From: Bacteroidales bacterium
GTDB taxonomy: Bacteria > Bacteroidota > Bacteroidia > Bacteroidales > UBA3824
Reading direction: 5' to 3'
Length of the DNA: 56,314 nt
NCBI GenBank assembly: GCA_017535325.1
Contig: JAFXUC010000104.1
Coordinates: 1-56,314 of the forward strand
Part shown: positions 9,787 to 18,082 of the stretch, in pieces
Layout: each line of letters starts with the position of its first letter
Numbering within the stretch: the stretch's first letter is position 1
Program-made: the position numbers and the translations under genes
The notes under the pieces: model-generated
Databases searched by the model: none
The model's input: only the letters and a program-made list of their open reading frames with translations
Told to the model about the DNA's origin: nothing

Positions 9787-10932
9787 TTATTTTACTGAGA
9801 ATGCGAATTTACAATAACTGTGATATGTCTCGCCGGGGTTCAAAGTTGCCGAAGGCCATTCGGGCATATTGGGCGAGTTGGGATATTTCTGCGTTTCGAG
9901 GCAGATACCGGCGTGTTTCTTGTAAACGATGCCTTTTTTGCCGGTTACAGTTCCGTTGAGGAAGTTGCCTGAATAGCACTGAATACCGGGTTCGTTGGTG
10001 TAAACGTCCAACTGAATACCTGTTACGGGAGAATAAAGCGATGCACAGATTGCTTTTTCGTCGCCGTTTTTGTAAGTTTTCAAACACCAGTTATGGTCGA
10101 AACCGTTACCCGTCTTAACCTGAGCGTCAGAAAAATCGTCGATTTTCTTGCCGATTTCTTCCATTTTGTTGAGGTCGAAAGCCGTTCCTGCAACGGGAGC
10201 GATTTCGCCGGTCGGAATCATGTGGTCGTTAATCGGGGTGTAAGTGTCAGAATTAATATAAAGATGACAGTTATTAATAGGCGTGTTGGGATCGCCGTTG
10301 AGGTTGAAATAACTGTGGTTTGTCATATTGATAACGGTCGGTTTGTCGGTTGTGGCGGTGTAGTCGATTTCGAGAGCGTTGTCGTTGCCGAGAGTGTATT
10401 TAACGGTAGCCGTAACGTTGCCCGGAAATTTGCCGTCGCCGTCGGGACTGTTATAAACGAGGGTTATAGAATTGGGAGTTGTCTCTTTTACCGAGTAAAC
10501 TTTGTATTGCCAGCCTCTGAAACCGCCGTGCAGACTGTTGGGACGGTCGTTGGGTTCGAGTCTTACGGTATCACCGTTAAGAACGTACCATGCGCTGTCG
10601 ATACGGTTTGCGTAACGTCCGATAGACGCGCCGAAGTCAGAAGGCACTTTGATGTAGGATTCGATGTTGTCAAAACCGAGAACAACGTCCTTGAAATCAC
10701 CGTTTTTGTCTTGGATTGCGAAAGAGACCAAACGTCCGCCGAAGTTTGTGACAGCGGCAGTGGTACCCTGTTCGTTTTTCAGGAAATAGAGACCTGTTTT
10801 TTTTCCGTCAACTGTTGTGTCAAATTTGGCGGGGTCTACAAATGACGCACTTTGTTTTTGACACGATGTCGCAAAAAGAGATGCACCTAAAATGCAACTG
10901 CTTAACATTAACTTAAATTGAGTTTTTTTCAT
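9787..10932 (-). CDS. galM: Aldose 1-epimerase (mutarotase) lipoprotein
   Basis: 381 aa. The N-terminus has a lipoprotein signal with C24 in FATSC, so the enzyme should sit in the periplasm or on a membrane, unlike cytoplasmic GalM of E. coli. The body is a complete galactose mutarotase fold: NSLHGG and TNHSYFNL supply the substrate-binding and catalytic histidines, GFDHNW is conserved, and CLETQKYP supplies the catalytic glutamate. It converts alpha and beta anomers of galactose or glucose, presumably before uptake by the symporter encoded next. It is the first gene of the leftward operon; the divergent gene is galK. Confidence 0.94.
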   Translation of the reverse strand: MKKTQFKLMLSSCILGASLFATSCQKQSASFVDPAKFDTTVDGKKTGLYFLKNEQGTTAAVTNFGGRLVSFAIQDKNGDFKDVVLGFDNIESYIKVPSDFGASIGRYANRIDSAWYVLNGDTVRLEPNDRPNSLHGGFRGWQYKVYSVKETTPNSITLVYNSPDGDGKFPGNVTATVKYTLGNDNALEIDYTATTDKPTVINMTNHSYFNLNGDPNTPINNCHLYINSDTYTPINDHMIPTGEIAPVAGTAFDLNKMEEIGKKIDDFSDAQVKTGNGFDHNWCLKTYKNGDEKAICASLYSPVTGIQLDVYTNEPGIQCYSGNFLNGTVTGKKGIVYKKHAGICLETQKYPNSPNMPEWPSATLNPGETYHSYCKFAFSVK

Positions 10933-11078
10933 TACTTTGTATTTTTATTTCTGTTAAAAGAATGTGAAAATTTTGAGTGTAAAAATACAATCATTTTTTT
11001 TAACAGCCTAATTTTTAGGCATTTTTTTTCAAAAATTTTTCTCAGTGTTAAGATATTGTTACTTAATGATTTGTAAAT

Positions 11079-11095
11079 ATTGTAAAAGTTACAAT
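11079..11095. promoter_or_regulatory. Candidate operator for the NUDIX regulator
   Basis: A perfect inverted repeat ATTGTAA-AAG-TTACAAT lies about 150 bases before galM and 380 before galK. Its symmetry fits a dimeric winged-helix regulator. The link to the regulator is inference from position only. Confidence 0.4.
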
Positions 11096-11244
11096 CAATA
11101 ATTTTTTTGTTTCCTGAGCCCAAAATCAAGATTGTCAAAAGAGTTTTTCTGTTGAAAATATAATAAAATGTGTGTGATTTTTTTCTGTTTGCGTTCTCAT
11201 TAATAAAAAAAGAGTTTAGAATAAATGTAAAAAAAACTAAAAAA

Positions 11245-11260
11245 TGGCACGGTTTATGTT
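11245..11260 (+). promoter_or_regulatory. Sigma-54-like -24/-12 promoter
   Basis: TGGCACGGTTTATGTT matches the RpoN consensus TGGCACG-N4-TTGCW at 9 of 11 defined positions, including the whole TGGCACG block, the correct 10-base spacing and the -12 G; the -12 C is T. Transcription would start near 11270. Confidence 0.4.
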
Positions 11261-11269
11261 TTACTTTTA

Positions 11270-11366
11270 AGCGGTATTAAAAACTAAAAGTAAATAAATA
11301 TTTTTCATTTTCATTTTTCATTTTTTTTGGGCGGAATGTGATGTGATATCATATTCCGCTTTTTTT
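11270..11366 (+). ncRNA. Candidate small RNA of about 97 nt
   Basis: Predicted from a sigma-54-like promoter ending at 11260 and an intrinsic terminator ending at 11366. No open reading frame of useful length lies between. The 3' end is a 12-bp hairpin with seven U; the middle is U-rich single-stranded sequence, as in many trans-acting small RNAs. The alternative is a leader or attenuator of galK, but galK appears to have its own -7 box after the terminator. No family was recognised. Confidence 0.35.
11331..11366 (+). terminator. Strong intrinsic terminator upstream of galK
   Basis: Arms GCGGAATGTGAT and ATCATATTCCGC pair over 12 positions (one G-T) around loop GTGAT and are followed by seven T on the plus strand. 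On the minus strand no T run follows, so it acts on rightward transcripts. No annotated gene ends here, which is what points to an unseen transcript. Confidence 0.8.
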
Positions 11367-11423
11367 GTGCCGCACAAAATTAACAAAAAAACTTAAAAAC
11401 ATACTTTTTATTGAAAAAATTAT

Positions 11424-11431
11424 TACCTTTG
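11424..11431 (+). promoter_or_regulatory. -7 box of the galK promoter
   Basis: TACCTTTG fits the Bacteroidetes -7 consensus TAnnTTTG, 42 bases before the galK ATG. A clear -33 TTTG at the right distance was not seen, so the promoter may need activation. Confidence 0.5.
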
Positions 11432-11473
11432 TACGTTTTAATAAAAATACAAACATAAAAAACATAAATAATC

Positions 11474-12631
11474 ATGAATAATGAGTTGTTAGCACAAATT
11501 GAAAAAAAGTATAAAGAACTTTACGGCGGCAAACCGCTTTTAATCCGCGCTCCGGGCAGAATCAACCTTATCGGCGAACACACCGATTATAACGACGGTT
11601 TTGTTTTGCCGTGTGCCGTCAGCCCCGCGATTTATTTTGCGGCTGAAAAACGCGGCGACACCAAAGTATGTTTAAACTCATACGATTACGGCTCTTATTG
11701 CGAGTTCGACGTTAAGCAAAAAGACCGCCCGAGGGAGCAATGGGCGTCTTACCTCTACGGAATCACGCAAATCATTCAGGAAAAAGGCTATAAGATTTCG
11801 GGTTTTAACTGCGTTTTCGGCGGCGACGTGCCTGTCGGAGCGGGAATGTCAAGTTCAGCGGCTCTCGAAAGCGGCTTGTGTCTTGCTATTTCGGAACTTT
11901 TCTCCCTTAACCTTGACAAAATGGAAATGGCGAAAATCGGTCAAAAATCCGAACACGAATACGTCGGCGTAAAATGCGGAATTATGGATCAGTTCGCAAG
12001 CATTTTCGGCAAAGACGGCAACTGTGTCCGCCTTGATTGCAGAAGTCTTGACTACGAGTATTCAAAACTTGACTTAAAGGACTGTATTTTTGTCTTGACC
12101 GATACAAAAGTTAAGCATTCTCTTGCTTCAAGCGAATATAATACAAGACGTGAGGAATGTGCAACCGGCGTTAAGGCGTTGCAAAAAAAATACCCCGGAA
12201 TCAAGGCTTTGCGCGATGCCACGGTGGAGCAGTTGCAAAGCGTTATCGGCGAGATTTCAGACACTGTTTACAACCGCTGCAAATACGTCATCGAGGAGGA
12301 CAACCGCGTAATAGAGGCTTGCAACGCTCTTAACAACAATGATTTAACCCGTTTCGGACAACTTCTTTATCTCTCTCACAACGGACTTTCAAAACTCTAC
12401 GAGGTTTCCTGCAAGGAACTTGATTTCTTAGTTGACCAGACCAAGAAAATGGATTACATTTTGGGTTCGAGAATGATGGGCGGCGGTTTCGGCGGCTGCA
12501 CTTTGAGCCTTATCAAAGCGGACAAATTGGAAGAATACAAGGCAACAATTTTACCGCTTTACGTAGAAAAATTCCAGCATGAATGTAAATTTTACGCGGC
12601 AACCGCTGAAAACGGAACGGCAGTAATTTAA
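11474..12631 (+). CDS. galK: Galactokinase
   Basis: 385 aa, cytoplasmic GHMP kinase that makes galactose 1-phosphate from galactose and ATP, first step of the Leloir pathway. Visible motifs: the galactokinase signature GRINLIGEHTDYNDG (28-42), the ATP loop PVGAGMSSSAALES (120-133), the catalytic aspartate D172 in GIMDQF, and GGGFGGCT near the C-terminus. The length is the family's usual one. It is divergent from the symporter and mutarotase operon and is followed 15 bases later by a hexose-phosphate mutase. galT and galE are not in this window. Confidence 0.97.
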   Translation: MNNELLAQIEKKYKELYGGKPLLIRAPGRINLIGEHTDYNDGFVLPCAVSPAIYFAAEKRGDTKVCLNSYDYGSYCEFDVKQKDRPREQWASYLYGITQIIQEKGYKISGFNCVFGGDVPVGAGMSSSAALESGLCLAISELFSLNLDKMEMAKIGQKSEHEYVGVKCGIMDQFASIFGKDGNCVRLDCRSLDYEYSKLDLKDCIFVLTDTKVKHSLASSEYNTRREECATGVKALQKKYPGIKALRDATVEQLQSVIGEISDTVYNRCKYVIEEDNRVIEACNALNNNDLTRFGQLLYLSHNGLSKLYEVSCKELDFLVDQTKKMDYILGSRMMGGGFGGCTLSLIKADKLEEYKATILPLYVEKFQHECKFYAATAENGTAVI

Positions 12632-12637
12632 AGGAGG
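12631..12637 (+). promoter_or_regulatory. Full Shine-Dalgarno sequence before the mutase gene
   Basis: AAGGAGG, 9 bases before the ATG at 12647 and overlapping the last base of the galK stop codon. Most genes in this window start without any such site, as is usual in Bacteroidetes, so this one stands out. Confidence 0.7.
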
Positions 12638-12646
12638 AAAAAAATT

Positions 12647-13984
12647 ATGAAAAACGCATTTCACGCATACGACATACGCGGAATTTATAACAAGGATTTC
12701 AATAAGGAAGACGTTTACAAAATCGGCTTTTTTATTCCGCAACTACTTAATACAAAGGAAATTATCGTCGGACGGGACGGCAGAAACTCGTCGCCCGAAA
12801 TCCACGACGCACTCTTAAAAGGCATTACCGACGCGGGTGCTGACGTTTACGACATCGGGCTTTCAACTACGCCGATGGTCTATTTTGCGACCGCGAATTA
12901 CGGTTTTAAGGCTGGCGTTCAAATCACCGCCTCTCACAATCCGAAAGAGTACAACGGTCTGAAAATCTCCCGCGAAAACGCTCTTCCCGTCGGTTACGAT
13001 TCCGGTTTGGCAGAGTTGGAAAAACTTGCAACAGAAGGAGTTATAACCGTTGCTGACAAAAAAGGCAAAGTTTTTGAAAAAAATATCCGTCAGGATTACA
13101 TTGAGTTTCAGCAAAAATTTTTAACGGATTTTGGCGGCTTGAAGGTCGGCGTTGACGTCTCAAACGGCGCGGCAAACGTCATCATAAAAGATATTTGGAA
13201 GGACAGTTTCCTTTACATAAACGATGTTTTGGACGGCAGTTTTCCGGCTCATTCGCCGAATCCGCTGATGGAGGAAAACACGCAGCAAATAAGAGACTTG
13301 GTTAAGGAAAAAAATCTTGACCTCGGTCTTGTTTTTGACGGCGATGCCGACAGGGTTGTTTTTTCAGACGACAAAGGCAGGCACGTAAAACCCGATTTGA
13401 TTATTGCTGTCATGGCGGAATATTTCTTGAAAAACAATCCGCAAGGCATTGTCTTAGAGGACATCAGGACTTCAAAATCCATCGGCGAATACGTTGAAAA
13501 ATTCTCCGGCAAAATGGCGATGTGGAAAGTCGGACGCGCAAACGCAGCCCCGAAACTCAGGGAATTGAACGGCGTTTACGGCGGCGAATTTGCCGGACAC
13601 TATTATTTCCGCGACTTTTTCTTCTCGGATTCGGGCATTTTGGCGGCCTCAATCGTGCTTTCAATCGTCGCAAACTTGAAAAAACAGGGCAAAAAATTCT
13701 CTGAATTAATCGACGAAATCACGCATTATTACAATTCCGGTGAAATCAATTTCAAAATCGAGGACAAAAAAGGCGCGATGGAGCGCGTAAAAAACTTCTT
13801 TGTCGAAAAAGAAAAACCGTCGGCTTTTTACGATTTTGACGGCTACCGCGTTGAGTATCAGGACTGGTGGTTTAATATCCGAATGTCTAACACGGAGCCG
13901 TATTTAAGACTTTTGTGCGAGGCAAAAACCTCGGAAATGCTTAAAGAAAAAGTCGAAACAATAACAAAATTAATCAACGCATGA
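12647..13984 (+). CDS. Phosphomannomutase/phosphoglucomutase
   Basis: 445 aa, alpha-D-phosphohexomutase superfamily; it moves phosphate between C1 and C6 of mannose or glucose phosphates. The phosphoserine is S96 in TASHNPK (94-100), the Mg2+ loop is DGDADR (231-236), the sugar-specificity loop reads GEFAGHYYF, and the phosphate-binding loop is MSNTEPYLR near the end. The last domain is complete. Following galK, it may channel glucose 1-phosphate released by the Leloir pathway into glycolysis. The stop overlaps the next ATG by 4 bases. Which sugar is preferred cannot be told from sequence. Confidence 0.93.
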   Translation: MKNAFHAYDIRGIYNKDFNKEDVYKIGFFIPQLLNTKEIIVGRDGRNSSPEIHDALLKGITDAGADVYDIGLSTTPMVYFATANYGFKAGVQITASHNPKEYNGLKISRENALPVGYDSGLAELEKLATEGVITVADKKGKVFEKNIRQDYIEFQQKFLTDFGGLKVGVDVSNGAANVIIKDIWKDSFLYINDVLDGSFPAHSPNPLMEENTQQIRDLVKEKNLDLGLVFDGDADRVVFSDDKGRHVKPDLIIAVMAEYFLKNNPQGIVLEDIRTSKSIGEYVEKFSGKMAMWKVGRANAAPKLRELNGVYGGEFAGHYYFRDFFFSDSGILAASIVLSIVANLKKQGKKFSELIDEITHYYNSGEINFKIEDKKGAMERVKNFFVEKEKPSAFYDFDGYRVEYQDWWFNIRMSNTEPYLRLLCEAKTSEMLKEKVETITKLINA

Positions 13985-16839
13985 ACGAAAATTACGAGTT
14001 AATAGAGAAAAAACATATAAAAAGTTATAACTGCGACGGATACTTTTTACTTCACAAAAAGTCCGGCGCGCGTATAGTAAAATTTGCGGGAGATTATCCG
14101 AACAAGACGTTTTGCATCGCTTTCAAAACCCTGCCTTACGACGATTCGGGTCTGCCGCACGTTTTGGAACATTCTGTCCTCAACGGCTCAAAAAAATACC
14201 CCGTAAAAAGCCCTTTTGACCAACTCATAAAAGGCTCTCTTTATACGTTTTTGAACGCAATGACGGCGGAGAGTTTCACGATGTATCCATGCGCCTCAAC
14301 AAACGAAAAAGACTATTTCAATTTGATGGACGTGTATTTGGATGCCGTTTTTAATCCGCTTATTTACAGCGACAAACGTATTTTGAAACAGGAAGGTTGG
14401 AGAATTTTGTTGAAAGACAAAAATTCAGTTCCTCAGTACACAGGTGTGGTTTATAACGAGATGAAAGGCTCGTTTTCTGACCCGCAGACACTGATGTATT
14501 ACGAGATGATGAAGTCGCTTTTCCCGGACAACTGTTACGGCAAATGCGCGGGCGGCGACCCTGAAAAAATCCCGACTTTGACGCAGGAAAAATTTGAGGC
14601 TTTTCATCAAAAATATTACCGCCCAGAAAATTCTTTCATTTACTTTTTCGGCGACGCGGATTTGGAAAAGGAACTTGACTTTTTGGATAAAAATTATCTT
14701 TCTAAGTTTACTAAACAAAACGGTAATTACGATATACCTTTTCAAAAGCCTTTTGACAGTCCGAAAGTCCTTTCAGTGCCTTATCCGTCAGAAAGCGGGG
14801 ATTCAAGTTTTATCTCGCTTGACTTTGTAACCTGCAAAAACACTGACGTTGAGGAGTTTATGGGGCTTTACGCTCTGGGCGAAATCCTGATTGAGCAGGA
14901 GTCCGGCATTATCCGTCAGGCGTTTGCACAGTCGGGTTTGGGCGATGAAATAAGTTTTGCCGTTGAACCATCGCAACAGGCTGTGGCAATGATAATTGCC
15001 TACGGCTGCGAAAAAGACTGCGCACAAAATTTCAAGGAACTTGTTTTCAAATGTCTTCAAGCGGTTGCAGAGCAAGGTATTGACTCTCAGTCGATTGACG
15101 CGGTTATGAACCGTCTTGAATTTTTCTACAAGGAATTTGCCGACGCCCAACTCGGAATGAAAATCATTCAAAGCGGACTTTACAGTTGGTTTGCCGGCGA
15201 CAATCCGCTGAAAACCATAGAGTTTGACGAGTTGAGACCGAAAATCACGTCAGAATTTTTAACCGGCTTAATCAAAAAGTATTTTCTTAACAACAATCAC
15301 AGTTTGCTTTTGAGTTTAGTGCCGCAAAAAGGTCTCAACGCCGAGATAAACGAAAAAACACAAAAGGAGTTAAACGATTATGTTTCATCGCTTTCCGAGG
15401 CTCAAATCGAAGAGTTAATCGAAGAAAACAAGAAGTTGGAAATTTTTATGAACACTCCCGACAGCCCCGAAGCCCTGAAATGTATTCCGCACCTTACAAG
15501 AGGCGATTTAACCACCAAAGCCGCTGATTATAAGGCAATTGTTAATGACAACATAGTACGGTACGAGAGTTTTACAAACGGCATTATTTACGCGACTTTG
15601 CATTTTGATTTGCGGGTTTTGCCGTTTGAAATGCTGCCTTACGCGGGACTTTTGGCAGAAGTTTTGGACAATATGCCGACCGAAAAATACGGTTTTGCGG
15701 AGTTCGACAATTTGCAGGATTTGCTTACGGGAAGTTTTTCAACGGTAACCGGCGTTTACAATAAAACTGTTGACAACCAGAGAGTTCCCGTGCCTGAGTT
15801 CAAGATTAGGACTAAGTTTTTGACCAAGAAGATTTCGGAGGTTTTTTCGCTGATAGAGCAGATGATAAACCACACGGTTTTGACCGACAAAGAGCGGCTT
15901 AAAGAGTTGGTTTCCAGACTTAACTGTCAGATGAAAAACAGTCTTGACTCCGACCCGTTTTCTGCTGTTAGAGACCGCGCAAGTTCTTACTTTTTGGAAG
16001 ACAGTTACATCAACGAATTTCTTGACGGCTTTGATTTTTACTTTTTTGTCAAGGATTTGGACGAAAATTTTGACGAAAAAATTGACGGTGTCGTTGAAAA
16101 CCTCTTAAAAGTCAAGGATTTGATTTTCAGAAAAGACACTTGCCTTGTTACCGTAATTGCGGAAAAAGAGGATTATCCGGTTTTTGAAAACGCTTTCAAA
16201 AGTTTTATGGCGGAACTAAATGCCGAAAAATCAGAGTTTTTATCATGGAATATTAAACCTGAAATCAAAAACGAGGCATTCGTTGCCGACAGCAAGGTTC
16301 AGTACGTGATAAAAGGTGCTGACATGATGAAAGACGGCTTTAAATTCCGCGGCTACAACTCGGTTTTGAAAAAAATTCTCTCGTCCGACTACCTTCAAAA
16401 CAACGTCCGCGTAAAAGGCGGCGCATACGGCAGTTGGTTCGGTTTTACTGACGACGGCTATCTTTCGTTCTCTTCGTACAGAGACCCCAACTTGAAGGAA
16501 ACGCTTGAAATTTACCGTCAGGCGGCGGATTATTTGGAGAATTTTTCGGCTGACGAAGACGAAATGTTAAAGTACATAATCGGCACTTTGTCGAATGAAG
16601 ACCGTCCTTTAACGGTAAAGCAGGCTGGTTCAGAGGCTGTTATGCGGTATTTCAAGGGCGAAAAATTTGAGGATATTCAGCGTGAGAGAGACGAAATTCT
16701 TTCCTGCACCGCTCAAAATATCCGCGATTTTGCAACCATTATAAGGGAGGCTTTGAAATCTCCTGCGGTATGTGTTTTCGGCGGTGAAGACAAAGTGAGT
16801 CAAAATAAAGATTTGTTCAAAAAAATTGTGAAATTATGA
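13981..16839 (+). CDS. M16C zinc metallopeptidase (presequence protease/insulinase-like)
   Basis: 952 aa, the normal size for M16C enzymes such as PreP and falcilysin, which enclose and degrade peptides in one chain of two halves. The inverted zinc motif HVLEH spans 60-64, and VVYNEMKGSFSDP about 80 residues on supplies the distal glutamate ligand. The catalytically inert C-terminal half is present. There is no signal peptide, so it probably works in the cytoplasm on short peptides. The start ATG lies in the mutase stop (ATGA), and the stop overlaps the next gene the same way, so translation of this chain is likely coupled. Confidence 0.93.
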   Translation: MNENYELIEKKHIKSYNCDGYFLLHKKSGARIVKFAGDYPNKTFCIAFKTLPYDDSGLPHVLEHSVLNGSKKYPVKSPFDQLIKGSLYTFLNAMTAESFTMYPCASTNEKDYFNLMDVYLDAVFNPLIYSDKRILKQEGWRILLKDKNSVPQYTGVVYNEMKGSFSDPQTLMYYEMMKSLFPDNCYGKCAGGDPEKIPTLTQEKFEAFHQKYYRPENSFIYFFGDADLEKELDFLDKNYLSKFTKQNGNYDIPFQKPFDSPKVLSVPYPSESGDSSFISLDFVTCKNTDVEEFMGLYALGEILIEQESGIIRQAFAQSGLGDEISFAVEPSQQAVAMIIAYGCEKDCAQNFKELVFKCLQAVAEQGIDSQSIDAVMNRLEFFYKEFADAQLGMKIIQSGLYSWFAGDNPLKTIEFDELRPKITSEFLTGLIKKYFLNNNHSLLLSLVPQKGLNAEINEKTQKELNDYVSSLSEAQIEELIEENKKLEIFMNTPDSPEALKCIPHLTRGDLTTKAADYKAIVNDNIVRYESFTNGIIYATLHFDLRVLPFEMLPYAGLLAEVLDNMPTEKYGFAEFDNLQDLLTGSFSTVTGVYNKTVDNQRVPVPEFKIRTKFLTKKISEVFSLIEQMINHTVLTDKERLKELVSRLNCQMKNSLDSDPFSAVRDRASSYFLEDSYINEFLDGFDFYFFVKDLDENFDEKIDGVVENLLKVKDLIFRKDTCLVTVIAEKEDYPVFENAFKSFMAELNAEKSEFLSWNIKPEIKNEAFVADSKVQYVIKGADMMKDGFKFRGYNSVLKKILSSDYLQNNVRVKGGAYGSWFGFTDDGYLSFSSYRDPNLKETLEIYRQAADYLENFSADEDEMLKYIIGTLSNEDRPLTVKQAGSEAVMRYFKGEKFEDIQRERDEILSCTAQNIRDFATIIREALKSPAVCVFGGEDKVSQNKDLFKKIVKL

Positions 16840-17153
16840 GACGACCCGAAATCGTTGACAGAATCCGCACGGCGGTAAAGAATATGACCGAGCCGAAAGT
16901 TACTGCTATACTTTACGGCTCGGAGGCTCGCGGCGATGCCAGAAAGGACTCTGACATCGACGTTTTGCTGCTTGTTGATGTGGAAAAAGTTAATTATGCT
17001 TTGCACGACAAGATTATTTCGCCGCTGTTTGATATAGAACTCGATACAGGTGTGATAATCAGTACGTTAGTTTTACCGCGCAAGGATTGGGAAAACCGTC
17101 CGTTTGCGACACCGTTTCAGGATAACGTCAAAAGGGAGGGCATTTTGTTATGA
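16836..17153 (+). CDS. MNT-type nucleotidyltransferase (HEPN partner)
   Basis: 105 aa, minimal nucleotidyltransferase. The motif GSEARGDARKDSDID gives G28-S29 and the metal-binding D40 and D42, as in DNA polymerase beta-like enzymes. In MNT-HEPN pairs of the type VII toxin-antitoxin group this partner adenylylates the HEPN protein. It overlaps the genes on each side by 4 bases, the second of them the HEPN gene, which is the classical pairing. Its position inside a metabolic operon is less usual than a stand-alone locus. Confidence 0.88.
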   Translation: MRRPEIVDRIRTAVKNMTEPKVTAILYGSEARGDARKDSDIDVLLLVDVEKVNYALHDKIISPLFDIELDTGVIISTLVLPRKDWENRPFATPFQDNVKREGILL

Positions 17154-17563
17154 ACGAGGGAACCTACAACGATTTGTCAAAATACCGCCTTACGCGGGCG
17201 CATGAAACCCTTGACGAAATTCCGACTTTAATGAGTTTGGGATATTACAACACAGCAGCAAGCCGTTTGTATTATGCGTGTTATTACGCTGCCGTTGCAT
17301 TGTTGGTTAAAAACAACATCACGGCAAACTCTCACGCAGGTGTTAAAACTATGTTGGGATTACATTTTATTTCAAAAGGTTTTATCTCCAAAAACAGCGG
17401 CAAAGTGTATTCGACTTTATTTGAGTTCCGTCAGCGCAGTGATTATGACGATTTTGTGTACGTTGAAAAAGATGAAATCGAAGAGGCATATCCGAAGGCG
17501 AAAGAATTTATTTCGGAAATTGATTCGATTCTTGATTATAAACCAAAAGAAAAAGAATTATGA
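17150..17563 (+). CDS. HEPN domain protein paired with the MNT nucleotidyltransferase
   Basis: 137 aa, a four-helix HEPN protein of the broad HEPN (PF05168-like) type. ASRLYYACYYAAVALL (37-52) and FRQRSDYDDF (93-102) are the conserved blocks. The RX4-6H motif that marks RNase-active HEPN toxins is missing: R94 is followed by QRSDY with no His in range. It may therefore be non-catalytic, or act through other residues. It overlaps the MNT gene by 4 bases and the following lipoprotein gene by 4 bases. Confidence 0.85.
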   Translation: MNEGTYNDLSKYRLTRAHETLDEIPTLMSLGYYNTAASRLYYACYYAAVALLVKNNITANSHAGVKTMLGLHFISKGFISKNSGKVYSTLFEFRQRSDYDDFVYVEKDEIEEAYPKAKEFISEIDSILDYKPKEKEL

Positions 17564-18048
17564 AAAAATTGTTTTTAAGTTTGCTGACAGTATTGTCGGC
17601 GGCAACTTTTTATAGTTGTGAGGGCGACCAAGGTCCGATGGGGCCTGCGGGACCGGCTGGAAAAGACGGTTTGGACGGTGAAAACGGTCTTGTTTATTAC
17701 CAGAAAACCGATTTTACTGTGGAGTCAGCAGACTGGCAGCTCCGCGCTCCTGATGACAAGCCCAACGAAAGATATTACCGTTATGAGTTTGATTACAATG
17801 AACTTACGGACGAAATGTGTGATATAGGAATAATCAGCGCGTATTTTGTATACGATGACGGTTATCAAAATCCGCTGCCGAGTACAAAATTTCATTCGTA
17901 TGAGGAGAACGGTCAGAAGTTTTATTACAGTCAGACAATTGATTACGAATATGCACCCGGAAAAATTATTTTCATAGTTACCAATTCGGACTTTTACACT
18001 GACGAAAAGCCCGCAACAATGACTTTCAGGGTGATAACGCATTATTAA
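17560..18048 (+). CDS. Collagen-like lipoprotein
   Basis: 162 aa. A lipoprotein signal ends at C20 (FYSC), followed at once by seven Gly-X-Y triplets (G22 to G42, with GPMGPAGPAG in the middle), the collagen-like stalk seen in many small Bacteroidetes surface lipoproteins. The remaining 115 residues are rich in Tyr and acidic residues and look like a beta-sandwich; no family was recognised. Its ATG lies in the HEPN stop, so it ends a chain of overlapping genes. A bidirectional terminator follows directly. Confidence 0.85.
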   Translation: MKKLFLSLLTVLSAATFYSCEGDQGPMGPAGPAGKDGLDGENGLVYYQKTDFTVESADWQLRAPDDKPNERYYRYEFDYNELTDEMCDIGIISAYFVYDDGYQNPLPSTKFHSYEENGQKFYYSQTIDYEYAPGKIIFIVTNSDFYTDEKPATMTFRVITHY

Positions 18049-18082
18049 AAAAAATGCCGCACAAATGTTGCGGCATTTTTTT
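18047..18082. terminator. Bidirectional intrinsic terminator between convergent genes
   Basis: ATGCCGCA (18054-18061) pairs with TGCGGCAT (18069-18076) around a 7-base loop, flanked by an A run on the left and a T run on the right. It serves both the collagen-like lipoprotein gene and the convergent yfcE-like gene, whose stop lies in the T run. Confidence 0.9.

Larger units (their letters stand above)
10933..11473. other. 541-base divergent intergenic region between galM and galK
   Basis: No protein gene was found here. It holds a 7-3-7 inverted repeat (11079-11095), a sigma-54-like promoter (11245-11260), a strong plus-strand terminator (11331-11366) and a TACCTTTG box before galK (11424-11431). 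The rest is A+T-rich, with a run of TTTTCAT-like units at about 11301-11328. Confidence 0.7.

Noticed and set aside
10093..10845. 250-aa open frame on the plus strand opposite galM
   Set aside because: It is fully antisense to a clear enzyme, has a skewed Val/Arg/Phe composition and no family features; a shadow frame.
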